DNA of 24,102 nt from UBA5314 sp964635975 (GTDB lineage: Bacteria > Bacillota > Syntrophomonadia > Syntrophomonadales > Syntrophomonadaceae), in contig CAZWPO010000032.1 of the NCBI GenBank assembly GCA_964635975.1, positions 1-24,102 of the forward strand. Direction: 5' to 3'. Under the pieces are notes generated by a model. The model was not told the origin of the DNA. It did no database searches and saw only the letters and a program-made list of their open reading frames with translations. This document shows, piece after piece, positions 1 to 7,741 of this stretch. How positions within the stretch are numbered: position 1 is the first letter of the stretch; each line of letters starts with the position of its first letter. Made by a program: the position numbers and the translations under genes.

Positions 1-535
1 CGCCAAACGGGTATGTACCCATAAATTATGATTTACTATGCTTTGGACAGTTCTTTTCAGCCAACCGGGGGCGTCGCCGGTATATTGAAATATCCTTTGG
101 AGCCTGGACTTAAAAAGACCGGATTTGTCTTCAACAGCTTCTGCGCTATGCCATATCAAGATTGATTTTAGACAACCCCGGAAGTAATCTGCCATCTCGT
201 TAAACCAGGTTCGCCATCTTTTTATGGTAGATTCGTCCGCTACAACACTTCCCGGATCTCCGCTCACTACTGCTTCGATGCTCTCCGCTACATGGCGCTT
301 GTAGGGCACTAAGATGTCCGGCAGCTCATGATGAATGCGTTTGCACTCGGTACAACCAAGTCTTCTTATCATCAAGAGAATCTTCTCTCCCGGCCCATTA
401 ATGCAGCTTCTTTTCCGGCTGCCAATTACTTTCAGAAGGCCACTGCAGCATGGACAAGAATTTTGCTCCAGGCTCCTAACAAAAAACACCTTTATCAGGG
501 TTTAAAACCAGCTGATAGTTTGATACAATTACCAT
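1..535 (-). pseudogene. DUF6431 transposon-associated protein, frame-disrupted and cut by the window edge
   Basis: Read on the minus strand from ATG at 535, the frame gives MVIVSNYQLVLNPDKGVF and stops at a TAG at 476-478. One base over, the frame continues to the window edge with a zinc-knuckle-like NSCPCCSG, then GCTECKRIHHELPDILVPYKRH and a Trp-rich segment (KRWRTWF). This is the DUF6431 pattern, a family I recall as being encoded beside transposase genes. The break falls in a run of six T (plus strand A 481-486). Removing one T joins the two halves without losing residues. It may be a real inactivating mutation, an assembly error in a homopolymer, or less likely programmed +1 frameshifting. 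The transposase partner is not in the window. The family call rests on memory of the motif. Confidence 0.7.
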
Positions 536-689
536 ACCTTTTTCAGGTTGACGCTTCTGGTGCTTTTGTTGCCTCAAGAGCACACTTAACAGAGGCGTCT
601 TTCCTTTCCTCAAGATATGGACATTATATCCAGCATTTCTCGGTCAGGCAATTCCGTCAGCTTTTGGACCTTTTAGGTTAGCTAAAACA

Positions 690-1037
690 CCGTGGCCTGT
701 TGACTGTTTTTTTGATCTTTCAACCGTAGTAGAACAATTACCATATATAATCAGGCAATTAGATAAAGACGACTATAGATTTAATTTAGACTTTTATGAG
801 CAAGGTATTGAAAGAAAAATAATATTTGATGATATTGGGGACAAAGTAAAGTTAACCTGCCAAAGCGGGACAGATTGGATAGCGATACCAAGCAAAATAG
901 AAATGGAAAAGAAGGAAGTAGCTAAAATCTTTAAGGATTTGTATAGTGATTTTATGGTATTTAGTGAACAAATATGTGGTGATCTAGCTAGTAATCCATT
1001 GTTAGCGGAATGGATTAGCATAGCCCGCCCTCAATAA
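690..1037 (+). pseudogene. 5'-truncated hypothetical gene remnant
   Basis: A plus-strand frame ending in TAA at 1035-1037 reads like a real protein: KTPWPVDCFFDLSTVVEQLP, then a mixed alpha/beta section with KIIFDDIGDKVKLTC, and a helical end (NPLLAEWISIARPQ). The frame is open back to 552 but has no ATG, GTG or TTG before this protein-like section. Upstream of about 690 it runs antisense to the transposon-associated gene. I therefore read it as the 3' part of a small gene whose start was lost at the junction with the mobile DNA. Size and composition resemble small immunity-type proteins, but I recognise no family. The opposite-strand frame at 794-1021 looks like a shadow of it. Confidence 0.5.
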
Positions 1038-1198
1038 AAGCGGTAATTATTTCGGTAATTTGAGACTACACAGTCCTCGTGTTCGCAATTGCCTCCGGAC
1101 AGCGATTCAGGTGTTAATGCAAGTCTAGAGGCCAATCTTTCCATTATCCATATTATTGGTTTATCTTATATAGTTAATATTATTCAGATATCACCTCG

Positions 1199-1223
1199 TA
1201 GGGTAGGGGGTAGGGGGTAATAG
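1199..1223 (+). repeat. G-rich tandem tract
   Basis: The 7-base unit TAGGGGG occurs twice in a row here, preceded by TAGGG and followed by TAATAGG. On this strand it has three guanine tracts of 3, 5 and 5, so a G-quadruplex is possible but not clear. It lies 60-85 bases upstream of the start codon of the next gene. Confidence 0.5.
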
Positions 1224-1253
1224 GTTTACATAATGTTATTATTTATAAACCTA
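1221..1253. repeat. Inverted repeat upstream of the orphan gene
   Basis: TAGGTTTA at 1221-1228 is matched by its exact reverse complement TAAACCTA at 1246-1253, with a 17-base AT-rich spacer. It lies 31 bases before the start codon of the orphan gene, so it could be an operator or a leader hairpin. Related sequence (GTTTACATAATG) recurs at about 2165. Confidence 0.45.
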
Positions 1254-1283
1254 TAATTGGAAGATTCTTTAGGAGTTGCTTAC

Positions 1284-1631
1284 ATGTCTGATTTAAAACG
1301 CCTAGACTTTCACGATGATATCATCCGGAATGTAACTGCTAACTATGCACAAAGATCAATTCTAATTGAGTTAGATCATGTTATTGATATGGCACTTGAC
1401 GGTAATAAGGTAACGTCTATGGATTATATGCGAGCACTTTTGACCCTGTTAGAATGTCAAAAGATATTTTTTGATATATATGGCGATAAGAACAAGGAAG
1501 TTATCTTAACCACAAAAATCACCGAGGGTTCAAATTCTACAGATGGACTCATTCATATAGAGCTATATACAACATCTAATTCAACTATAAGGGTATCTTG
1601 TAACGATTTTTCATTAGAGAAGCTAGCATAA
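1284..1631 (+). CDS. Hypothetical small protein (115 aa)
   Basis: The open frame begins at 1257, but I chose ATG 1284 because AGGAG at 1271-1275 is spaced eight bases ahead of it. The protein starts MSDLKRLDFHDDIIRNV and ends LEKLA. The N-terminal FHDDxI motif, followed by an alternating strand (RSILIEL) and a helical middle (MRALLTLLECQKIFF), resembles small conserved alpha/beta proteins often found as orphan or immunity-like genes. I cannot assign a family. No cysteine pair, signal peptide or membrane segment is evident. It stands alone between a gene remnant and a long non-coding stretch, consistent with accessory DNA. Confidence 0.65.
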   Translation: MSDLKRLDFHDDIIRNVTANYAQRSILIELDHVIDMALDGNKVTSMDYMRALLTLLECQKIFFDIYGDKNKEVILTTKITEGSNSTDGLIHIELYTTSNSTIRVSCNDFSLEKLA

Positions 1632-2240
1632 TTAAACTTGTAGGAGTTAATAATATCTATTGCAACTTGGCCATTAATCATCTCCTAATATTTCAGCGTA
1701 TAAACACCTTAAATGCAGCTTTTGAATACTAATCTACATACATTGCCCGATATCGTATCAGAGGGGCCCAGGAGGCCCCACATTCAATATTGGCCTAAAA
1801 GGACTCCTAAACAGTACTTATTTAACTCCATATTACCATAATTTGGTATTTGTTGGGAATTCAAGGCCAAACTAATGCCAAATACAAGTTGCCAATCTGG
1901 CATATCATTCCTACGTATTATTATAGGAAGTTCAAGAGGCATTTTGGCAGCTCATGAGAGACCAGGTCGAGAGAGCATCCGCATATTGAAATGCGAGTCT
2001 GAAAACTGATCAAGCAAACTCAAATAATTAACCAGGACTCAAAGCCTAATCATTATCTAATCATAAGAATTAGTACTCGGATAATTATGCTCGTCCTTTT
2101 TTCAGCAGGGGACCGCGAGGCAAAAGTCCGTATTATAGGCCTCTCTCTCGAAATATTCTTCTAGTTTACATAATGCTCATTATGGGAAGTTGTAGAATTG
2201 GCTAAAAAATTATTTTGATAGTAAACCTATTTGCTTTAAT
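1632..2240. other. Long stretch without a recognisable gene
   Basis: I find no frame with a ribosome binding site and protein-like composition on either strand. Two things stand out: a perfect hairpin GGGGCC-CAGGA-GGCCCC at 1763-1779, with no T-run after it, and GTAAACCTATT at 2221-2231, which exactly inverts AATAGGTTTAC at 1219-1229. The rest is AT-rich and looks decayed. Confidence 0.5.
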
Positions 2241-2272
2241 AAGGACCTCATGGAATTAACCGCGAGGTCCTT
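2241..2272. terminator. Stem-loop, likely terminator
   Basis: AAGGACCTC (2241-2249) and GAGGTCCTT (2264-2272) form a perfect 9-bp stem with a 14-base loop. It lies 36 bases past the stop of the minus-strand ferredoxin gene, so it probably ends that operon. The T-rich tail is better on the plus strand (2273-2288), so it may work in both directions. Confidence 0.6.
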
Positions 2273-2308
2273 TGAAGGTTTTTCTTTTAGAAAATTATTT
2301 CAAAATGA

Positions 2309-3397
2309 TTATGATTCATTATTCAAATGATGAAATGCTTCCAGTTTGCCTTTTTCTTTTAGCATAGTAGTCATAAGTTCCTTTCCGGTGGCCGGCACCT
2401 GCGGTACCACTTCCCTCCTCCGCATGAAAAGTGCTTCGGTGGGGCAGACAGAAACACATAGCCCACAGCCAATGCATTTTTCTTGTTCAAACTCTACGAT
2501 TTCATTATATTCTTCTATTGCGTTTACCGGGCAGCGATCATCCAGACATTCCAGGCAGCCGACGCAAAGATCATTATTTAGTTCGGCAACAAAAGCAGAA
2601 GTAGCCAGCACATTAGGGTTATGCAACTCTGTGATACCGCGAAGTTGATTGCAGCAGCAGCTGCAGCAGTTGCATATAACAGTCGGTCTATCGCCGGTAT
2701 TGCTTATACAGTGAACCAGCCCGGCTTCCTCGGAAGCTTTTAGGATTTGATAGGCTTCCTCTCTGGTGATCCAGCGGGCCCTATCCCGGTCTACCAGAAC
2801 TTTAGCCGCTCCATCAAATACCAGGCAGGTTTCAATAGGTTTTCCACAGTTCTTGCCAGAACTTATCCGGCAGGAACAGTTAGAAACAGCATACTGATGT
2901 GCATTATCGATCATGCTGTTTACCTGGTCATAAGTAACTATTTCATTTAACAAAGAAATGGTCTTTTGTACAGGGATTACTCGCATCTGAGGGGTGGGAG
3001 ACCCGGCAAAAGAATTGGTAAATGCCTCCTTGTGGTAACGGTCCCACAGGCGACCGAGTTCTGCTATTTCTGGATACAGCTCCGGCTTCATAAAGGTATA
3101 TTCATATAGGCCGATTGCGGTTGGGACCAGCGAGTAAGCGGTTTTTCCCCTGAATTTGACACCCATTAACGCTCCGCGGTCGGCTAGATGCTCTAGAACG
3201 ATGCTTAGCTCTTCTATATCAATTCCGGTTTTTTCAGCTATTTTATTAATAGGCTCCAGCTTGAAGGTCAACTGGCAGGCTATTTCAGCTTCCCGAGGAG
3301 TAAACATAATTTTTAGTATTCTGGTAAATGCTTCATGAGCGGGCGCACCTGATGGATGGGTGTCCAAACGCTCCTGTAGTCTCCGATATATATCCAA
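2309..3397 (-). CDS. HTH-like and dicluster ferredoxin protein with CNCCSCCC motif
   Basis: This 362-residue protein combines a winged-helix-like N-terminus (about 30-95; TPREAEIACQL, then INKIAEKTGIDIEEL) with a C-terminal 2x[4Fe-4S] ferredoxin domain. The first cluster motif is C278-x2-C281-x2-C284-x4-C289-P, one residue longer than usual in the last gap. The second is the standard C308, C311, C314, C318-P. Between the domains are two further cysteine groups: C174, C176, C184, C191, and CNCCSCCC at 242-249 with six cysteines in eight residues. It is soluble, with no membrane helix. It sits 22 bases after the QueG-like gene and is probably its co-transcribed redox partner. I recall this architecture as common but uncharacterised in strict anaerobes. 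Whether the HTH-like part binds DNA is unknown. Confidence 0.85.
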   Translation of the reverse strand: MDIYRRLQERLDTHPSGAPAHEAFTRILKIMFTPREAEIACQLTFKLEPINKIAEKTGIDIEELSIVLEHLADRGALMGVKFRGKTAYSLVPTAIGLYEYTFMKPELYPEIAELGRLWDRYHKEAFTNSFAGSPTPQMRVIPVQKTISLLNEIVTYDQVNSMIDNAHQYAVSNCSCRISSGKNCGKPIETCLVFDGAAKVLVDRDRARWITREEAYQILKASEEAGLVHCISNTGDRPTVICNCCSCCCNQLRGITELHNPNVLATSAFVAELNNDLCVGCLECLDDRCPVNAIEEYNEIVEFEQEKCIGCGLCVSVCPTEALFMRRREVVPQVPATGKELMTTMLKEKGKLEAFHHLNNES

Positions 3398-3419
3398 TTA
3401 CAAAAGCCTCCCTTATTTA

Positions 3420-4208
3420 TTAAATGAAATCTCCGACCGGGCAGGAACTCTCACATTTAAAACAATGATATTGATATCCCACCATCTGTGCCTGGTAAAG
3501 TTTCATAAACTCCTCACTCATAAGAATCTTCTTTTGCTCCTCGGGGGTTGCATTAAAGAGCTTATTCCAAAAGCCCATGGCACTCCCAATACCGTATGGC
3601 TGAGATGATCGCAAACACTTTGCGGGATTGGTTTTACCTTCTTCAAGCAACGCACCGGAAGGGCATTCTTGGATGCAGATATCGCAGTATATACACAGAT
3701 CTTCAGTAACAGTAGGATCAGATGGCAAATCTAGTTCACAAAGGACAGCTGAGAATATTACGCGGGTACCCATCCGGGGATGGATAATCAGATTATGACG
3801 GCCGAAGTTGCCCAGTCCTGCAGCGAGGGCTGCATGCCGTAAAGATACTTCTCCTACCAGCCCCATCTTCTCCTTGCCCATATCCTGCGGATAAGAAGTG
3901 GAAACAGTCATCGCTTTGCGCTTGAATTCCTTTTCTATATAACGGCTCAGTTTATAATTACAGGAACGGACAAAATCCATCAGGTCAAGACGTCCCTGCA
4001 TGGCCATCAAATGGCTGGGGCTATCAATATTGGAGACATCTTTTAAGGCCATTACCACTATAGACCTGGCCGTGGGAAAAAGGTCTTCGATCTTTGGAGA
4101 ACGGGGACTGTTGTAGTCGTTAACATTGGCAAAGCCTACATCGTCTACACTCATGTCCAGGACAAATCTCCGGATCTTGTCCTTTGCCGCCTGCACGTCA
4201 AAACTCAT
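3420..4208 (-). CDS. Short QueG-like Fe-S protein (epoxyqueuosine reductase family)
   Basis: The 262-residue product carries the COG1600 signature: AAGLGNFGRHNL at about 129-140, followed by a first cluster motif C172-x2-C175-x2-C178-x3-C182-P, a lone C198, and a second group C249-x2-C252-x3-C256-P. QueG itself uses cobalamin and two [4Fe-4S] clusters to reduce epoxyqueuosine in tRNA. This protein is shorter than the roughly 310-380 residues usual for QueG, ending right after the second cluster motif, so the HEAT-repeat tail is absent. It lies between a MarR repressor and a polyferredoxin. With that context I read it as a paralogue acting in an unknown reduction rather than as the queuosine enzyme. 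GGAGG precedes the ATG. Confidence 0.75.
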   Translation of the reverse strand: MSFDVQAAKDKIRRFVLDMSVDDVGFANVNDYNSPRSPKIEDLFPTARSIVVMALKDVSNIDSPSHLMAMQGRLDLMDFVRSCNYKLSRYIEKEFKRKAMTVSTSYPQDMGKEKMGLVGEVSLRHAALAAGLGNFGRHNLIIHPRMGTRVIFSAVLCELDLPSDPTVTEDLCIYCDICIQECPSGALLEEGKTNPAKCLRSSQPYGIGSAMGFWNKLFNATPEEQKKILMSEEFMKLYQAQMVGYQYHCFKCESSCPVGDFI

Positions 4209-4244
4209 ATTCTCACCCTCCTATTCTCTATACCTTGACCGGCT

Positions 4245-4667
4245 CTAGCCTACCACCTGATGTATTTTACTAAATACCATTCCCAGTGCCTTTTGTTCAT
4301 CTTGCCCCAGTGCTTTCCTGAGATCCTGGTTAAACTTATATGCAACCTGGTATATTTCTCGGGCCAGGTCATATCCTTTGGGGGTAAGATAAATTTTGTA
4401 AGCTCTTCTATCCCCGGGATCAACTCTACGCTCTACCAACAATTCTTTTTCCATTCTGTCCACCAGTCCGGTAAGAGCAGAATTATCCAGATCAAGTTGT
4501 TCTGCAAGCGTTCCCAGGTTTTGACCGTCTTTTTCCAGCAGCGCAAATAGTATGAAGGATTGACCAAGTGTTGTTCCATAACGGCGATACATGTGATTAT
4601 AGAATTTTTGAATTTTGCGTGCGGCAGATCCCATTTGAAAACAGAGAAAGTTTTTAAAATCCTCCAC
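4245..4667 (-). CDS. MarR-family transcriptional repressor
   Basis: The frame is open from TTG 4697, but I prefer GTG 4667. AGAGGG lies nine bases before it, whereas the TTG has no ribosome binding site and sits inside a palindrome only about a dozen bases past the predicted transcription start. The 140-residue product has the MarR layout: dimer helices at the ends, a helix-turn-helix (about 50-72, LGTLAEQLDLDNSALTGLVD) and a winged hairpin with the conserved DPGDRRAYKIYLT. MarR proteins usually repress themselves and adjacent genes and release DNA on binding a small ligand or on thiol oxidation. A cysteine at residue 9 is the only one. It is first in a three-gene minus-strand cluster with the Fe-S proteins, 36 bases from the next gene, so it likely controls them. 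Confidence 0.9.
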   Translation of the reverse strand: MEDFKNFLCFQMGSAARKIQKFYNHMYRRYGTTLGQSFILFALLEKDGQNLGTLAEQLDLDNSALTGLVDRMEKELLVERRVDPGDRRAYKIYLTPKGYDLAREIYQVAYKFNQDLRKALGQDEQKALGMVFSKIHQVVG

Positions 4668-4682
4668 GGCATTATTCCCTCT

Positions 4683-4700
4683 TATTTGATATGTCAAATA
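4683..4700. promoter_or_regulatory. Palindromic operator of the MarR cluster
   Basis: TATTTGA (4683-4689) and TCAAATA (4694-4700) are exact inverted repeats separated by four bases, a typical size for a MarR dimer site. It lies just downstream of the predicted start of transcription of the repressor gene and upstream of its ribosome binding site, so autorepression by blocking the polymerase is the natural reading. Confidence 0.65.
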
Positions 4701-4711
4701 TATGTATCTAA

Positions 4712-4741
4712 ACTATATGAGTGAGATTTATCCACTGTCAA
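4712..4741 (-). promoter_or_regulatory. Sigma-A promoter of the MarR/Fe-S cluster
   Basis: On the minus strand there is a perfect -35 TTGACA (4741-4736), an 18-base spacer and a -10 TATAGT (4717-4712). It points at the repressor gene and is followed after 11 bases by the palindrome. Confidence 0.7.
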
Positions 4742-4908
4742 GCAGTAATTTTTCAGCTCAAGGGATAGCTCAGGTTTTAAGTAAAGGTAAATTATGGCTC
4801 GCCTGCCATCTCCCCTATTAAAAGATTAGCTATTCCGCATTTGGGTCCAAATAACTAATTCTGCAAATCGAGTCAGCATATATTCATGATTTCTAAGCCT
4901 GGGTAAAT

Positions 4909-4937
4909 TTGCTGGCAGCCTTGCATTTTGCTACAAT
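4909..4937 (+). promoter_or_regulatory. Promoter of the DUF503 gene
   Basis: TTGCTG (4909-4914), a 17-base spacer and TACAAT (4932-4937) lie about 45 bases upstream of the start codon, in the correct orientation. Sequence pattern only. Confidence 0.55.
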
Positions 4938-4981
4938 ATATTAGTTTTCATGATGGCTAATTCTTCCCAGGGAGGTAATTA

Positions 4982-5287
4982 ATGATGTACATCGCCATTG
5001 GTTATTGTGAGCTTTTTCATCCATATTCTTCGTCTTTAAAAGAGAAAAGGATGACCATCCAAAGTATTACTAATAGGATGCGCAAGCGCTTCAATGTCTC
5101 TGTAAGTGAAGTAAGCCACCAAAACTTATGGCAAAGATCAGGTATTGCTTTTTCTGCTGTGGGAGGGTCTTATTCTGATCTGGAATTCATTGTTGATGCC
5201 ATGAGAGACACTCTCGACAATCACAGTGATGACTTTCAAATCGTTAATTTCGACTCGAAGGTAATAAGCTGGGATGATTTGGAGTGA
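4982..5287 (+). CDS. DUF503 family protein (YlxP-like)
   Basis: The 101-residue product matches the small DUF503 family. The N-terminal strand (MYIAIGYCEL) leads to the family hallmark SSLKEKRMTIQSITNRMRKR, followed by a beta-strand with SVSEV and a C-terminal DFQIVNFDSKVI. Family members are about 90-100 residues with a ferredoxin-like alpha/beta fold. In many Firmicutes the homologue is encoded with translation factors, though its function is not settled. Two consecutive ATGs (4982 and 4985) follow GGAGG with six or nine bases of spacing, and either could be used. Here the gene is away from any translation operon and has its own likely promoter. Confidence 0.85.
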   Translation: MMYIAIGYCELFHPYSSSLKEKRMTIQSITNRMRKRFNVSVSEVSHQNLWQRSGIAFSAVGGSYSDLEFIVDAMRDTLDNHSDDFQIVNFDSKVISWDDLE

Positions 5288-5384
5288 CGTAAGAAATGCA
5301 ATCTTTATGGCGATAACATAGAATCTTTTGCTTCATCATGGCGGGGTTTACTTACTTAAAGGACATGCCTTTTAGGAAAGGAAG

Positions 5385-6152
5385 ATGTTTTTGAAGAAGT
5401 TAGCCCGCTACTATTTTGTGCTGGCACTATTTTTAGTCAGCAGTCTGTTCTGTGCCGGCCCGGTTGAGGCAGCCTCGACTACTGCCAAAACCAGTATTGT
5501 CACATTAAATCCAAACAGCAAGTATGCGACTCCTTTGTATATAATCGATTCGGGCAAACCGGGCCCGGTGGTTCTAATAGTTGGAGGAGTACATGGTAAT
5601 GAACCAGCAGGCTATAAAGCTGCCGATACCATGAAAAGCACCCGGATAAGCAGCGGAAAACTGCTAGTTATTCCCAGGGCAAATATCATTGCTGTCGAAA
5701 GGAACACTCGCTACATCAGCGGGGAAAAAGATCTTAACCGAGCTTTCCCAACCTCAAAAAGCGTTAATCCTTCCTATAAACCAGCCCTGGCAATCTACAA
5801 GGTTGTTAAAGACTATGATGTAGATTGGGTAATGGATATGCACGAGGGATATGGGTATAAAAACTTGAGCTCGACCTCAGTTGGACAGAGTCTGATTTAC
5901 TATCCGGATAGCCAGACAACACCGATGGCGGCAAAACTACTTAAGGCCGTCAACAGCAAAGTAAGTATTTCAAGTCACAAATTCGTTTCCTTGCGTTATC
6001 CGGTTCAAGGGAGTTTAGCCCGCAGCAGCGCACAGTATCTGGGAGCTAATTCGTTTATCTTTGAAACCTGCACCAAAGACAAGCTGTCTACGCGGATTAA
6101 CTACCATGTACTGGCAGCCAATACATTGCTGGAAGCCTTAGATATGAAATAG
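5385..6152 (+). CDS. Secreted aspartoacylase/succinylglutamate desuccinylase-like zinc hydrolase (M14 fold)
   Basis: A signal peptide (KKLAR, hydrophobic 10-24, cleavage probably after VEA at 29) directs this 255-residue protein out of the cytoplasm. The zinc-binding pattern of the AstE/AspA branch of M14 carboxypeptidases is intact: GGVHGNEPAG with H70 and E73, the substrate-side DLNRAFP (116-122), a third ligand H153 in DMHEG, and a probable general-base glutamate E227 in FIFET. Export suggests action on a cell-wall peptide or an environmental amide rather than on arginine catabolism, but the substrate cannot be told. Start ATG follows AGGAAAGGAAG closely. It runs on the same strand 97 bases after the DUF503 gene and converges on the amidoligase gene with a 14-base gap. 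Confidence 0.85.
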   Translation: MFLKKLARYYFVLALFLVSSLFCAGPVEAASTTAKTSIVTLNPNSKYATPLYIIDSGKPGPVVLIVGGVHGNEPAGYKAADTMKSTRISSGKLLVIPRANIIAVERNTRYISGEKDLNRAFPTSKSVNPSYKPALAIYKVVKDYDVDWVMDMHEGYGYKNLSSTSVGQSLIYYPDSQTTPMAAKLLKAVNSKVSISSHKFVSLRYPVQGSLARSSAQYLGANSFIFETCTKDKLSTRINYHVLAANTLLEALDMK

Positions 6153-6166
6153 ATCCGATTACCTGA

Positions 6167-7741
6167 CTACCTGAGTCGGTGATTGCGTCTGATCTGGCTA
6201 GAACTGATTATGCGTCCGGAAGAACTTGAATGATAGCTTGCGCCCCTAACCCGTGATCCACGTCTTATGTTGGGTTGCAGAGGCGTGCTGGATGACGATA
6301 CGGAAAACTCGCCTGCTATTCCTGTTTCAGTTTGATTGGAATGTGATACAGATGCTGACGATGAAGTATTGTTACCACCACGCCGGGGGCCGCCCGGTAT
6401 CATCCAGGCCTTTCGAAAATCTATGTTTTCATTCCAATACATTCTGTTCGTGATCATCTCATGTAGAACTTTCAAGTGGTCCTTATACAGTTGGTACATG
6501 TCGAGGATTTCGATATGCGCCCACAATTTTTCGAATATGGGCAAGAAATATTCCTGATTTCCTTGGTAAAAAGCTTGCTGGGCCGGGACATCATTTAAAT
6601 AATTATAAGGAAGCCATGGATATCGGCTGACCACCAATTTTGCCAAACATAATATAGCCAGCGTAATGTTTTGTGATATTAGCCAGCTGCCCGGGGTTCT
6701 ATATTCAAATCCGCCGTAATCCTTAGTGCGATAATCACCTAACCTGCCGTATCTTTTTCTCCTTTTGACCGCAGTGGCCTGATTCTCGATCAGGAAAATG
6801 GGCAAACCCAGATAATTATCGAGCGCTCTTAGCATTGAGGCATTTAACCGGGTATTGCTGAAATGTATATGCCCGCCAATAGAAAAGCTTCCGCCTGGTT
6901 GGCTTCCTGCCGCCCAGCGCACGTTCTTATATGGAGCCATTTGATTGGCTTGATTCAGTGCTTGTTTGATATTAGAAGTCAATGCCAGTGGCGAATAATC
7001 AGGTTTAGGCCTTAATTCAGCGATTGGCCTCTGTGTCCGATTTGGCATTCTGATATTATCACAGCCGACTACGCCATCTCGAGGGAAGTGGTTTGATGCG
7101 GCTACTATTTTTCCGGTTTTAGAATTAAACATCATAAATTCCGGATCGGCACCCAATTTCACTTCTCTTTGCATGACAATTTGATCCAGAGATATCCAGT
7201 CCATAATTCTCTGGGTGATTGTATTTATTTCTTTCTCCTTTAAATGTGGAGAGTGATTGATCGAGATTATCTTATAACGGCGTCTGGCAGTGAAGGCAAT
7301 TATTACTACCCCCAGATCCAAACCCAATGTATACATAGCCCGGCGCGCTGTATCAACAAGTTTCAAGTTTTCTCTTTCACGAAGATTTTTTACTTTGCCT
7401 CGTTCGCGCGGCCCTGACCAAACCCGAAAAGAAATACATCTAAATCCCCACAAAAGAACTTCATAGGTGCGGAGTACCGATTCTTCAATGTCATCTCCGC
7501 AAGTAAATCCGTTTATTTTCAATATTTTTGTGAATTCGTCTGTGTCGATGCTGTTGCCAATTGCTTTTTTTGTATTTATCCTTCGCATCGGACCTGGATT
7601 CATATCCCTGACCCTTATGTCTAAGAAAGCCTGATCATGCAGTTGGATATGTCTGCAATCAGTCTGGGGGTGATTTGTATATATACTTTCATATAGTCTT
7701 TTTCCGCTTTCGTTGTCTTGATAAAATATGCCTAGTTCCAA
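6167..7741 (-). CDS. phiEco32-like type-2 amidoligase (COOH-NH2 ligase)
   Basis: Residues about 193-350 carry glutamine-synthetase-fold amidoligase marks of the phage phiEco32 type: KLGADPEFM (D199, E201), PIAELRPKP (E242), GGHIHF (H291, H293) and a closing FEYRTPGSWL (E347, R348). Such enzymes are predicted to join a carboxylate to an amine using ATP. The first 190 residues look like a decayed ATP-grasp C-terminal lobe, with ALGLDLGVVII-type sequence and INHSP where an active enzyme would have EVNxxP. The last 75 residues are rich in Ser, Asn and Arg and probably disordered. The start ATG at 7741 overlaps the 3' end of the upstream YheC/YheD gene by ten bases, so the two are translationally coupled. 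The substrate is unknown; a spore-coat peptide is a guess from context. Confidence 0.8.
   Translation of the reverse strand: MELGIFYQDNESGKRLYESIYTNHPQTDCRHIQLHDQAFLDIRVRDMNPGPMRRINTKKAIGNSIDTDEFTKILKINGFTCGDDIEESVLRTYEVLLWGFRCISFRVWSGPRERGKVKNLRERENLKLVDTARRAMYTLGLDLGVVIIAFTARRRYKIISINHSPHLKEKEINTITQRIMDWISLDQIVMQREVKLGADPEFMMFNSKTGKIVAASNHFPRDGVVGCDNIRMPNRTQRPIAELRPKPDYSPLALTSNIKQALNQANQMAPYKNVRWAAGSQPGGSFSIGGHIHFSNTRLNASMLRALDNYLGLPIFLIENQATAVKRRKRYGRLGDYRTKDYGGFEYRTPGSWLISQNITLAILCLAKLVVSRYPWLPYNYLNDVPAQQAFYQGNQEYFLPIFEKLWAHIEILDMYQLYKDHLKVLHEMITNRMYWNENIDFRKAWMIPGGPRRGGNNTSSSASVSHSNQTETGIAGEFSVSSSSTPLQPNIRRGSRVRGASYHSSSSGRIISSSQIRRNHRLR

Noticed and set aside
328..681. Plus-strand open frame of 117 codons
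   Set aside because: It runs antisense to the DUF6431 reading, which shows clear family motifs, and its own composition is not protein-like.
794..1021. Minus-strand open frame of 75 codons
   Set aside because: The plus-strand frame across the same bases reads as a credible protein end; this one has no ribosome binding site and looks like its shadow.
1763..1779. GGGGCC/GGCCCC hairpin as a terminator
   Set aside because: No T-run follows on either strand and no gene ends close enough; recorded only as a hairpin.
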